Positions 32,441 to 45,154 of a DNA stretch of 64,000 nt are shown here, piece after piece. The notes under the pieces were generated by a model that saw only the letters and a program-made list of their open reading frames with translations, had not been told where the DNA came from and made no database searches. This stretch comes from Paralichthys olivaceus (Eukaryota; Chordata; Actinopteri; Pleuronectiformes; Paralichthyidae): positions 702,501-766,500 of the forward strand of contig NC_091095.1 of assembly GCF_024713975.1 (NCBI RefSeq). Direction: 5' to 3'. Position 1 is the stretch's first letter. Each line of letters begins with the position of its first letter. Position numbers and translations under genes: made by a program.

Positions 32441-33590
32441 ATTCAATTCTATTTGTATAGCACCAGATCATAATATACATTATCTCAAGGCACTTTACAT
32501 AGAAGGTCAGGACCTTAAAATCAAAATGTAGAGAAACCAACAGTTCCCACAATGAGCAGCACTTTGAGACTGTGGAGGAGAAAACATTAACATGCAGAAA
32601 CCTCGAGAACCAGACTCAGTGTGGAGACATCTGCCTCCACCGGTTGGGGTGAGCAAAGAAAACGGGAAGGAGATGAGAGATGGGTGGAAAAGAGGGGAGA
32701 GAAGAGAGAGGGATAGTGGGGAGGGGGAAGTAGGGGAGAGAAAGACTGGGGACACTTGAGCACCATCAGGTTTCAGATCTGACTAGTTAAAAATGGAACA
32801 ACAGTGTAAAGACTATTAATTATTATTGATAACGGACACAGTTGATATCATAATGAATTACTGAGATATTGTAATTAGTAATAGTAAAAGTTGTTGTCCT
32901 GAGGTTCAGGGGTTAGAGACATCTGAGATGAGAGAGAAAAAGAGAGAGAGACTATGGGAGGACAAAGTGAAACAGTCAGTGACATGTATTAAAATAAATA
33001 GATGAGTGAATGTGGGGGGGGCAGAGAGAAGTGGAGAGGTGCTCAGTGCATGATGGGAGTTCCCCCAGCAGTCTAGACCTACAGCAGCATAACTAAGTGA
33101 TGGGTCAGGACCTGATCCAGAACTATAGACTTTATCAAAGAGGAACGTTTTCACTTTAACTTTAATGCTGAGATGGTGTCTGCCTCCTGAACCCAGAGTG
33201 GGAGCTGGTTCCACAGGAGAGGAGCCTGGTAGCTGAAGGTTCTACCTCCTGTTCTGCTCTTACTGACTCTAGAACCACAAGAGAGCCTGTGTTTTGTGAA
33301 TGAAGTGATCTCTTTGGATAATATGTTATCAGCTCTTTGAGATATGAAGAGCTTGATTGTTAAGAGCTTTAAATGTGAGGAGCAGGATTTTGAAATCTAT
33401 TCTGAATTTTACAGGGAGTCAGTGTAGAGAAGCCAAGACAGGAGTAAGATGATGTCTCCTTTTCACAGACTTCCTGTGACGTCCTGATAATAAGAAATGA
33501 CAGTAACCTAGGTAACGTGTCAGGACGTAGGTGGTCACAGACACAACTTCTTCTTTTCACAACTTCAATGATAAAGGCATCCTGTATCAT
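32440..33590. repeat. Long dispersed teleost repeat
   Basis: Starts near TCTATTTGTATAGCACCAGA and TCAAGGCACTTTACATAGAA. It continues through GGGAGCTGGTTCCACAGGAG and TTACAGGGAGTCAGTGTAGA phrases that I recognise as an abundant fish repeat. Its start resembles the repeat at 18176. No intact protein is seen. Limits are approximate. Confidence 0.6.
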
Positions 33591-33763
33591 TGAAGGGAAA
33601 AATTCATTTTTACTTTTGTACCTAAGTCCATTTCAGAGCCTGCCCTTTCATACTTTTACTTGAGTGAAGGAGTTGACTTAGTACTTTTACTACAATATAT
33701 ATATTTTTTTTACACAATGGCAGGAGGTCAGGTTCCTGCCATAGACTGTATATAAAGTTGAAA

Positions 33764-33848
33764 TTCACCACTTCCTGTCGTGAATCACAACTTCCTGACG
33801 ACAGGAAGTTGTGAATTTCAACTCCCTGTCGTCAGGAAGTGGTGAATC
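33764..33848. repeat. Nested palindrome with CTTCCTG arms
   Basis: The inner hairpin is CACAACTTCCTG, ACGA, CAGGAAGTTGTG. Outer arms pair TTCACCACTTCCTG with CAGGAAGTGGTGAA. It lies just beyond the presumed orc1 3' end. Confidence 0.85.
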
Positions 33849-33909
33849 TACAGCGAGGGGAAACTACAGCAGTAATTAAATAAATAGAGCTTCACATTAA
33901 TGATGCACT

Positions 33910-33915
33910 TTTATT
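33910..33915 (-). other. orc1: Candidate orc1 polyadenylation signal
   Basis: TTTATT on the plus strand, thus AATAAA on the minus strand, about 430 bases after the orc1 stop. Confidence 0.45.
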
Positions 33916-34343
33916 ACATATTCAAGTATTGAAGCACGAAGAAATAATCAATTATATCATATTTAAAAAAAACTAAACTAACAGAATCAAATCTCACATT
34001 TTAAATAAGATTTAAAGCGGGGACATCACAAACTCTCCCATCTAAAAAAAGATGAAGTAAAAAAACATCACAAGTAAACAACGTGAGTCTGTGGTCGAGT
34101 CCTCGACACGTTTAAAACACCAGACTGTGATTCTGTGTCAGTTTGAAATGATAAAAACAACTTATTTCAGTTTGTCTCACAGTTCAGGCTGGATCTGGAT
34201 CTGGATCTGGATCTAGATCTGGATCTGGATCAGCCACTCTCACCTTCGTCATCATTCACATCGTCATATCATGCTTATGCAGCACAAAGCTGCTCTCCCA
34301 CATTCCCCCCCGAGGTTCAGATGCCTCGACAGGCGTCCGTCCT

Positions 34344-37300
34344 TCAGTCAGCCTTCAGGGCGTAGAGCACGTCGTCCTGACTGACGTTGAGGCGGACGCG
34401 CTGCAGGACTCCCAGGCGGCTGGGCTCCAGCAGCAGCAGCCTGCAGGCCCCCAGACGCTGACACACCGCCAGGCCCTCAGACACGCTGACGGGCTGCAAA
34501 CCCTCCACCCGGCACAGAGCCTGGTGCTGCACAAACACCTGACAGAGCGAACGAGGCGTCACTCGGGATGTTTCACATATCATCGATTCAAACCACTTTC
34601 AATTCCAACAAAACAAATCAGCTGATTTTCATCGTCCAACTGATAAATCAGTCAAATAAACCGTTTTATCATCCGACAGAGTGAAGCAGAGACTAAGGCC
34701 TGTTTTCTTCTGCGATCACAGTTTCAGTTACTTTCAGATCTTCCTTCCTTCCTCACCACAGACATCAGTGCATGTTCTAGAAAAGCTAAAAACAGGATGT
34801 GAAGTAAAGACTCATCTGTATTTCTAGTTATTTTTAGATTCCTCTTCATGTGATTGATCTGACCTGTTGGAACATGGCCTCCTCCAGTCCGAGTCGTCGA
34901 AACTCAGCGATGACGGCCCTGAGGAACAGCTGCTCCTGCACGGACGCACACCTGGAAACACACATGTCACTTCCTGTCATTAAAGCTCCCTGTGCACATG
35001 TTTAGAAATCTGTCATGTGACCAGAGGGAGAATCCTACTTGATGGCGGTGATGTAGGCGGAGGAAAACATCTCATTTAGCGCCTCCATCACGTGGCTCAT
35101 TCTCACCAGTCCCGTGGCAGAGTGCTCGCAGATCTCCGTCGCCCTGCGGCAGATGTCCAGACACCGGCGTGCGTCGCCCGACAGCGCGGCCACCTGCCAG
35201 AGGAGAGGAAGGCTGTGAGTGGACAGACCTGAGAACGGGCTCGGGTCAGACGGCACCGCCGGTCGTTTCACGTACCTTCCTGGACACGAGCTGCAGCGCG
35301 TCCTCTTCGAACGCCTTCACCTTGTTCAGCCTGGACATGATGATCTGCTGCAGCTGCTTGAAGCTGTACGGCTGAAAGGACATCCGCGTCAAACCCTGCA
35401 AACACACGTACAGTTAGTGTCTGACGTGCGTATTAAACATCAGCTAAGTCCCAAATAATGACATCAGGTGACAAATTGATCTGAAATAATCAGACTAACA
35501 CACCCAGCAACACATTCATGTCCTCTGGTCATATGATGTGAAGAGGAAGTAGATTGTTTCCTCTGCAGTGGTTTAACCGCAGAAAATCCTCAGAATGAGG
35601 AAGAGTCAGAGACGGAGACGATTTCTTTTTCTGAGCGATGGGGTCCTGGTATCATGTGTGTATTTAGTGTGTGTGTGTGTGTGTGTGTGTGTCCTGGAAG
35701 TTCTTACTTGAGTGTGTGTGCTTAAACATATTCTTTGGCTAGAAAACGGTACAAGTGGGAATTGGTATTTTCCGGCCAAGTTTGGTCCAAACAAGTCAAC
35801 ATTGTTCAGAGGTTGAACCCCAATATAACCCCCCCCCCCCCCCTGAGACGGCCGAGTACTGTTGTATGTAAGTTAAACATATTTATGGTTCTCGATGGGG
35901 ACAAGTCTGACAAATGATGGATGGATATTTATCAGTTTCTTTGATTTGGTGCACATCAAAATGAAAATCTGGATCTAGTGATGATTTGAATATGTTTTCA
36001 GACGAGCACCGTTTTAGTTCAGAGTTTGAAACCATTTGTTTTGCTGCTCCAGCGTCTCGTCCCAGCAGCTCCTCTGTCTTAGAGCTCGTGATCTGACATC
36101 TTGTAAGATGAACTCGTCTGTTCCCTCACCAGTCTGCTGGCCACCCTGTTAATCATGATCCTCTCCGGCAGGTCCATGGTGTTGGCGATGGTCAGCACCA
36201 CCAGGCGGGCGTGACGCCGCGTGGGCCAGTCGAACAGGTTGTACATCACGTTCTGCTTCCGCGTCCATAACAAGTCCAACTACAGGAGACAGACGGGGAC
36301 GTGTGAGTCTGACACCAACTGATCATTTTTAACTTGATGGTAAATAAACAAACAAACAAATAAATAAATAATGACCTCGTCCACCAGCAGCACTGTCGTC
36401 TCCTTCCTGGGCGCAGGGTTACTGAATCTCTTCTCCAGCAGGGCGGCAGCGTGGTCGGCCGTGGCCTTCTGACCCGTCAGTTTCTGAAGAGGACAGAGTC
36501 CGGTTCATTAGTGACCGTACCGTGGTTTTAATGTAACTCTGACGATTAAGACCAAGAGGTCAGAGTTCAGGTACATGAACCAGAAAATCTTCAGACATTA
36601 ACTTTAATATTTTAACATTAACTGAATTTCCAACCTCCTCGCTCACATTAAGTCCTCACCTGCAGGATCTGGACGTAGGCCTGATGAGGATCCGTCATCT
36701 TCATCCCATTGATCTCGATGAAGAGGAACGAAGGGATCTCGTCCACTTCAGCTGCGTGCTGTAGACAGCGCATCACCTCGTGCACCGTGGCCGTCTTCCC
36801 TGTGCCCGGAACGCCCGAGATATACATACACCTGAAAGGCAGCGCACAGCAGGTCAGCGTGACAACCATCGGGAACGACTGACTCGCTGTAATGCGTCAC
36901 ACGGGCTCGGGCCTGGTCTCACCCCCCGGTGCCGTCCATGATCTTGCTCTCCACGAAGCTGTAGATGTCCTGAAACTCCTGCTCCCTGCAGGGAAGAGAC
37001 TCCGGCACCGACGACACGTGCAGCCTGATGGGAGACGTAAACACATCGACATGTAATGAAGGTTTAAGGTGAAACACAGACACAACGATGCAGGTCTCAT
37101 CAAACTGATTCTCAAGTTTGATTTAAATTTGTTGCTTGATGATATATAAACGTGACTGGTGATTGGTTGAGCGTGTGAGTGGGCGGGACCTGGATACCAC
37201 GGCTCCACTTCACAAACAACAGACAATAGATTGACAAATGATGTCAAAAGCACAAGACGGTGTCGTTTGTATCCACGATACTTTAGTTGAATTTAGTACA

Positions 37301-40300
37301 ACAGAAGGAAGTGGGGGCGTGTCCTTGTTGTCCGTAATAACTATAAATACATAAAACTTCCTTCAAAGTCCGTGTGGATGAAACAAAGTGCGTCAGTGTG
37401 GTTAAACTGAAACTCTCCTCTTACCTCGCTCTGGCCTCCTCCAGGACATTCCCAGGACGTCGGGCAGGCAGTGACCTGCTGGGGATGCTGGGAGTGGCGT
37501 GACGGGGGGTCCGGGGAGTGCCAGGTGTGATCTGTTGAAGAAGACGTAAAACATTGAGACATTTAAAAGACTGATGTCTTCGTGTCACAGAGTTAGACTG
37601 GACCACACGAAGGAGGACGTCTCTGGATGATTTCAGATTTCTTCACACACACAGTGTCATCGCTCGATTACATTTTATTTTAAAACAATCAACCAATTAT
37701 CATCAAGAATCAACCGATGAGAAAACATTTGCAGCTTGTGTAAAAGTTTGAACCAATGAAGTTTGAGAGGAAACATGTTTGATTGTGTTGTAAATAAATA
37801 ATGTGTCATGTGGCCCCTCCTCCCCAACAAGCCAATCAATCATCTGCATCAAACTAAAACTTCTGCGTATTTCCAACTTCTCTTGTGCAGACAACTGCGA
37901 TGGACTGTGAACTGTTCGGGTTGAACCCCTTTGGGACAAAGCCTGGTCCTGTTCACTGGACTGTGTATTGGCAAGAAGGGAACAATACGATACAGGAATT
38001 TTTGATTTAATATACTGCAACGCAGATCAGATAATATATACAGTACAAAAGAAAATACCCACAATTCATCAGTCTGGACTTTTACCTTCTTGTTGGGAGT
38101 TTTACGCGGCGTCCTGGTAGTGATGCCAGTTTTCCGCTTTGAGCGAGGAGTGCGTGAACCCGTCGCAGTGTGTCGGCCCCTCTTTACGACAATATCCTCA
38201 TCACTATCCAGGCCTTCCTCCTCCTCCTCCTCCTCGCTGCTGCTCTGCAGCTCCTTCTTCGATGGAACAAACTCGTCCTCTTCTTCTCCATCTGAGTCCG
38301 GGAGCTGAAGGTTCTCCAGAAGATTCCTGAACAACCAGGAAACAAATGGAAATGGTTCCCAGTTCATGAGCCACAAACGCAACGTGCAACAAGATAAAAC
38401 TCAGCAACAAGAAATGCTCACGAATCAGAAGCTGGAGACGATAAATATTTTGCTGTTTTCTTGGATAAATGAATCATTTACTTTGCTCTCTGATGTTAAT
38501 CTGGGAGAAAAGAATCCGATGTTAATTCGAACACGAATAATAAAACAGTGACAGAGGTTGGATGATTGGACTTCACCAAGTTTCCATTAGAACTGAACTC
38601 AAATGTGAGAATGGATCAAACGTCCTTCTGTCAGAGCACAGCAGCTACAAGACAACCTGGAGGTCGGAGGTCAGCCACAGAGCCGTTGCACTCACAGCTG
38701 TTTCCTGATGCGAGACGACACCAGCTGGGCAGACTTCCTCTTCGAGCTCCTCGGCGTGACGGCGGTCGGCAGCATTGGAGAGTTTTCGTTGTCCACCTCA
38801 GCCCTGTTGACATCAGACATTTACAGTCACGGACGTCCCACACGTGGCGGCATACATAACATTTCTGTTTTTAAATGTGATGACATCACACTCACAGAGC
38901 AGCCAGAGCAGGTTCCCTCTGGGTTCTCGCTTCTTTCTTACGAGATGGCGTCCCAGCCCTGAGGACAAACCGGTTGGTTCAGTGAGAAGAAACGTCCACA
39001 GTTCATTCGGAGACAGAACCAGTGTTTTCATCTGACGTGGTGACTCACCAGAAAACACCGAGACTCATTTAAAACCACCTCATCACCTGAAACTTTGTTG
39101 AGCATCGGAGGAGCTGATGCTTTAATTAAAGATTCTGTCCACACTGTTGCTATGGTTACACCAGGTGGAGACTTGTGTAAACTGGGCTGGTTTAGTTTGA
39201 AAACTCACTTCTGCCCTCTGGTGGAAAGGTTTCTAACTACAATCCTATTTAATCTCTGAGTTAGTATTATTTTAAAACCAGTTTCTTTGGATTCCATCAT
39301 TTCAAACCAGCTTCTCTCTCTGGGTTCACACAGTTGAAAACCAGATTGAGTGTGTCAGTTAATTCTTGAACCTGAAAATAATCCACAAGGTCTGAATGAG
39401 CGTCTGAAGAATAAGGCTGATGATGTTCTATGAACATTTGAATGTAGGTGAACTAAATATTAGGAACCCAGAGCAGTTGAACAGCAACACTCGGGCCTGT
39501 ACACAGACTATATACACAATGTTCCTTCAGTTAGTGTGTGGGAGTGAGTCCACTACCCTCCCCCTGACCTGGTGGAGTCTCCTCTTCCAGACGACGGTGG
39601 ACCGCCAGACTCCTTCAGGTGGGTTGCGTCCTCGACGGCGGCGGCTCCATGGGCCTTCCTGAGGGGGGTGAGTCGGTGGGGGAGGGGGGTGACAGGGGCC
39701 CTCTGGGTCTTGCTGAGAGGGGTGAGGCTGTGGGTGAGGCGCAGGGCCTGAGGAGGAGACGATGAGAGCCTTTGCGCCAACATCACAGACTCCAGCTCCT
39801 CGTCCAGCAGCTGGTCAGCGAGGTCTTCCTGCGTCACTTTCTCCGGACCTGACGAGGAAACAGTCAAAAAAAAAAAAAACTACTGGACGAATGAACTGGA
39901 TGTTGTCGTTTCTTTTTACTGGTCTGCAGAAACAAACCAGAGGAAATAAACTGAAATCTACTGATTATCATTTTCAAACACTCACTGTTGAGCTCCAGTT
40001 TCTTGCGGACTCCCGGCGTCCTGGCTGTGGCGCTCCTCCTCTTGGCGCTCAGACATTTGGAGGCTGACAGTTTGGTGGTGGAGTGCAGGGACTCGGCCTC
40101 CGCAGTGCAGACCTTGCCCGCGCTCATGGTGGCTCTTCTGTATCTCACGTCGCCCGAGGAGGCGCTGCGCATGACTGCGGGGTCCGGCGTGGGCAGGGCG
40201 CGTCGAGAGGGGCCTCGAGACGCAGGAGCAGCCGTGGGCGGGGACCGGGGGGGCGAGGGGGGCAAGGAGGGTTTGGGACAGGGAGGAGGAGAGGATGCCG

Positions 40301-41621
40301 GCGTGGGTTCGGAGGCAGACTCCACCACAGCAGAGTCCAACAACTTGAAGGTCTTAGAGTCCCAGGACAGCTTCACAAACAGAGTGTCCTTATCGTCAGA
40401 GTCAGGAAACGCCGCTGCTCCGTCCAGGTGCTTCACCTTCGAGACAAGAACTTACAGGGTCAGTTCACACACACACACATACACACATACACACATACAT
40501 ACATACATACATACATACACACACACATACATACACACACACATACATGTCTCTGTTACATGTTAGTCCAATCAGGAAAAGGCAAAAGTAAAGATTCAAA
40601 GATCAGATTTGAGTGGTCAGACTTTCATTCATGTGTTAAAATAAAGGAGAAGTAACCTGCACAGGTCTGAGGATGGACTCAGCGTTGACCTCGTCGTCAC
40701 AGCTGCGACCTTGATAGTAGAAGATCTCCTGAGGGTGAGGCTCTCTGCCCAGCAGCTTCAGTTTGCTCAGAGGCACTTCAGACACACGAACAAACCACTG
40801 AACCACCGCCTTCTTCTGCTTCCCGCTCTCTGAAACACACGAGACACTTGGTCTTTGTGCTGCGTCGCATCACTCATCGTTTGTCTGTGTCACTTCAGTG
40901 CACTCGATCGGTTTAATCATCGAGTGTTTATCTACGTTCTCAATCTGACGTGTTGTTCTCCGTCTCGTTTTTACTTGTGGTCTTTATAATTACAAGTGAC
41001 ACAGCTCAGCCAATCAAATCCGCTCCAATGAGCATCCGGACACACTGACATCATCACGTGGTCATCGATCCTGTTCCAACATCTCGTTGGACTCACCGTC
41101 ACCGAAGAGCCTGACGACTTTGGCCACGTACGGGTTGTCTTCATCGTCGCCCTCTATGAGGATGTGCTGGCCGGCGTTAATGATGGTGGTCCTCGGGAGA
41201 CCGTCCACACTGATGGACAAGGAGCTGAGACACAATCACACGAGTTCAATATCCAAGCAGGATTTTCACAATAAAAGTGAAAAGGAGAAGCTGGTTTCAA
41301 AAATTCAACTGTTTGTGTCAATAACGATGAGATAATAAATAAATAAACTAACACAATGAAGCCAGACACACAATGAAGCCAGACACACAATGAAGACAAA
41401 CACACAATGAAGACAAACACACAATGAAGCCGAACACACAATGAAGCCGAACACACAATGAAGCCAGACACACAATGAAGCCAAACACACAATGAAGCCA
41501 AACACACCAGACACTTTGGTTCTCACCCAAATTCATACGTCTTCAGCTTCCTGTTGAATCTCAGCGGCTTCCCACCCCACCTGTAAACTCTGCGGACTCT
41601 GAGTCTGGTGAAGTACTTCAT
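34344..41621 (-). CDS. orc1: Origin recognition complex subunit 1
   Basis: Seventeen coding exons, 5' to 3': 41621-41527, 41224-41097, 40829-40657, 40436-39986, 39848-39569, 38958-38896, 38803-38696, 38326-38086, 37531-37425, 37024-36923, 36831-36660, 36483-36376, 36279-36130, 35395-35276, 35193-35039, 34951-34864, 34538-34344. Total 2736 nt, 911 residues (human 861). Exons 1-3 encode the BAH domain, which in the family reads H4K20me2 nucleosomes. The middle exons are Ser/Pro/Arg-rich, with acidic runs near 38210-38290. The AAA+ core has Walker A GVPGTGKT at about 588-595 and Walker B LLVDE at about 672-676, continuing as LDLLW after an intron. Sensor-region and arginine-finger stretches follow ([18 protein letters not shown]). 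The C-terminus is a winged-helix region ending [14 protein letters not shown]. Role: the ATPase subunit of ORC that marks replication origins. A noncoding first exon lies at 44006. Confidence 0.96.
41348..41512. repeat. 17-bp minisatellite in an orc1 intron
   Basis: About nine to ten copies of CACACAATGAAGCCAGA with variants (GACAAA, GCCGAA), between the first two orc1 coding exons and only about 15 bases from the exon at 41527. Confidence 0.94.
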
Positions 41622-41634
41622 CGTGTCTCCTGCA

Positions 41635-42600
41635 ACACACACACAGGTTAACACAACACATCACAGGTTAACACAACACACACTGAGGTTAACACAACAC
41701 AGGTTAACACAACACACACTGAGGTTAACACAACGACACACTGAGGTTAACACAACACACAGGTTAACACAACACAGGTTAACACAACACATCACAGGTT
41801 AACACAACACACACTGAAGTTAACACAACACAGGTTAACACAACACACAGGTTAACACAACACAGGTTAACACAACACACACTGAGGTTAACACAACGAC
41901 ACACTGAGGTTAACACAACACACAGGTTAACACAACACAGGTTAACACAACACATCACAGGTTAACACAACACACACTGAAGTTAACACAACACAGGTTA
42001 ACACAACACACAGGTTAACACAACACACAGGTTAACACAACACACAGGTTAACACAACACACACTGAGGTTAACACAACACACACTGAGGTTAACACAAC
42101 ACAGGTTAACACAACACACAGGTTAACACAACACACACTGAGGTTAACACAACACACACTGAGGTTAACACAACACAGGTTAACACAACACACACTGAGG
42201 TTAACACAACGACACACTGAAGTTAACACAACACACAGGTTAACACAACACACACTGAGGTTAACACAATGACACACTGAGGTTAACACAACACACAGGT
42301 TAACACAACACACAGGTTAACACAATACACACTGAGGTTAACACAACACACAGGTTAACACAACACAGATTAACACAACATAGGTTAACACAACACACAC
42401 TGAGGTTAACACAACACAGGTTAACACAACACACACTGAGGTTAACACAACACACACTGAGGTTAACACAACACACAGGTTAACACAACACACACTGAGG
42501 TTAACACAACACACACTGAGGTTAACACAACACACAGGTTAACACAACACAGGTTAACACAACACACACTGAGGTTAACACAACACGACACACAGGTTAA
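41635..42600. repeat. Minisatellite of GGTTAACACAACACA units, orc1 intron 1
   Basis: Mixed 15- and 21-bp units (ACAGGTTAACACAAC and ACACTGAGGTTAACACAAC) in irregular alternation, abutting the first coding exon. It passes into the 22-bp array on its right. Confidence 0.95.
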
Positions 42601-44000
42601 CACAACACAACACACTAACATTAACACAACGACACACTAAAGTTAACACAACACACTAACATTAACACAACGACACACTAAAGTTAACACAACGACACAC
42701 TAACATTAACACAACGACACACTAACATTAACACAACGACACACTAACATTAACACAACGACACACTGAAGTTAACACAACGACACACTGAGGTTAACAC
42801 AACGACACACTAACATTAACACAACGACACACTAACATTAACACAACGACACACTAAAGTTAACACAACGACACACTAACATTAACACAACGACACACTA
42901 ACATTAACACAACGACACACTAAAGTTAACACAACGACACACTAACATTAACACAACGACACACTAACATTAACACAACACACTAAAGTTAACACAACGA
43001 CACACTAACATTAACACAACGACACAACGACACACTAACATTAACACAACGACACACTAACATTAACACAACGACACACTAAAGTTAACACAACGACACA
43101 CTAACATTAACACAACGACACACTAACATTAACACAACGACACACTAACATTAACACAACGACACACTAACATTAACACAACGACACACTAACATTAACA
43201 CAACGACACACTAAAGTTAACACAACGACACACTAACATTAACACAACGACACACTAACATTAACACAACGACACACTGAAGTTAACACAACGACACACT
43301 AACATTAACACAACGACACACTAACGTTAACACAACGACACACTAAAGTTAACACAACGACACACTAACATTAACACAACGACACACTAACATTAACACA
43401 ACGACACACTAAAGTTAACACAACGACACACTAACATTAACACAACGACACACTAACATTAACACAACGACACACTAAAGTTAACACAACGACACACTAA
43501 CATTAACACAACGACACACTAACATTAACACAACGACACACTAAAGTTAACACAACGACACACTGAAGTTAACACAACGACACACTAACATTAACACAAC
43601 GACACACTAACGTTAACACAACGACACACTAAAGTTAACACAACGACACACTAACATTAACACAACGACACACTAACATTAACACAACGACACACTAAAG
43701 TTAACACAACGACACACTAACATTAACACAACGACACACTAACATTAACACAACGACACACTAAAGTTAACACAACGACACACTAACGTTAACACAACGA
43801 CACACTAAAGTTAACACAACGACACACTAACATTAACACAACGACACACTAACATTAACACAACGACACACTAACATTAACACAACGACACACTAAAGTT
43901 AACACAACGACACACTAAAGTTAACACAACGACACACTAAAGTTAACACAACGACACACTAAAGTTAACACAACGACACACTAACATTAACACAACGACA
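42600..44000. repeat. 22-bp minisatellite, orc1 intron 1
   Basis: About 60 copies of CGACACACTAACATTAACACAA with a second subtype carrying TAAAGTTAAC. The subtypes often occur in runs of two ACATT units then one AAGTT unit, suggesting a higher-order repeat of about 66 bp. It fills the intron up to the exon 1 donor. Confidence 0.96.
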
Positions 44001-44005
44001 CTTAC

Positions 44006-44045
44006 TCCGCAGAACATTCACCCGCCACCGCAGCAGACAACGCTT
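44006..44045 (-). other. orc1: Noncoding first exon of orc1
   Basis: Reading the minus strand, CTGCGGA|gtaagtgt at 44006/44005 is a strong donor in CpG-containing DNA immediately outside the satellite. The first coding exon has an acceptor-like position beside 41629, eight bases before the ATG. The upstream limit of the exon is not known. Confidence 0.6.
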
Positions 44046-44054
44046 CGCGCCAAA
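44046..44054 (-). promoter_or_regulatory. orc1: E2F site of the orc1 promoter
   Basis: Minus-strand TTTGGCGCG matches the E2F consensus TTTSGCGCS, within 50 bases of the exon 1 donor. Mammalian ORC1 is a known E2F target, which fits this position. Confidence 0.65.
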
Positions 44055-44611
44055 ATTGCGTAGTTTCCGCTTTGTAACCAGCGCCTCACGCTCACTAGCG
44101 CCACCAGCTGGCTCGGAGTGTGAGCGTCCACACTTAGTTTGTACAGGTTGGAGAATGATTTAGTGAAGTTGAAAGTTAAATTCGTGTGAGTGTTCGTGGT
44201 GATGAACCAACATGTGTTTATAACAGTGAACATTGATATAATTCATAAGAACAGGAGGAATGATGTGTTGAATGTGCCTCTGTACTTCTCTCACCTTTAC
44301 CTGAGTCTGAGGCCTTTCTGGCTTCTTATTGGTGAGTTCAGTCACATGAGGAGCAGGAAGTGTGCGTTGTTGATGTGAGGACCAGGGACAGAACGTGAAG
44401 GTCCAGAGTGTAAGGTTTAGGTGAAAGGATCTATTGGCAGAAAGTTAAGAATAAACAATCCTAGTTTTCACTAGCAGCCAGTCAGATTTACCTTAAGCCT
44501 CAGGTAACCTCAAGTTCAGCGTGTATCGTTGATGAAAAACACAAAACACTTGATGACGCTCAGGTGCACAACTGAAGTTATGTTCCTTACATCTGCTAAC
44601 ACCTGCTAACA

Positions 44612-44995
44612 TGTATGGGTATCAGTATTAGTCTTATTATAATAATTAGTATTATGATCAGCATTAGTCTTATTATAAGAATTAGTATTATGATCAGTAT
44701 TAGTCTTATTATAAGAATTAGTATTATGATCAGTATTAGTATTATTATAAGAATTAGTATTATGATCAGTATTAGTATTATTATAAGTATTAGTATTATT
44801 ATCAGTATTAGTTTCAGTAATAGAACTATCATCAGTATTAATATCAGTATTATTGTTTTAAGTATTATCAGTCTCAGTATTAGTATTATTATAAGTATTA
44901 TCATAGTATTAGTATTATTATAAGTATTGTCATAGTATTATTATAAGTATTATCAGTCTCAGTATTAGTATTATTATAGTATTAGTATAAGTATA
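44612..44995. repeat. AT-rich ATTAGTATTATNATCAGT repeat
   Basis: Degenerate tandem units of 18 to 36 bp (ATTAGTATTATGATCAGT and ATTAGTCTTATTATAAGA) in the orc1-prpf38a intergenic region. Its reading frames are low-complexity artefacts. Confidence 0.92.
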
Positions 44996-45154
44996 AATTC
45001 AACTTGGTGACTTCCGCTGACAGATCTACGTCAACCACCTTGCACTCTTATTCTGAAGGAAATCAGCCGGAAGTTGTCTCGCTTCCTCCGGAAGTTAGCT
45101 TGTACGTCGCGGCTGTGTTCGTGCTAGGAAGCTAACTCCTTTCCTTTCTCTCCG

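Noticed and set aside
41635-44000. Array considered as CRISPR or centromeric satellite
   Set aside because: Units are directly adjacent with no spacers, and the array sits inside a single gene intron.
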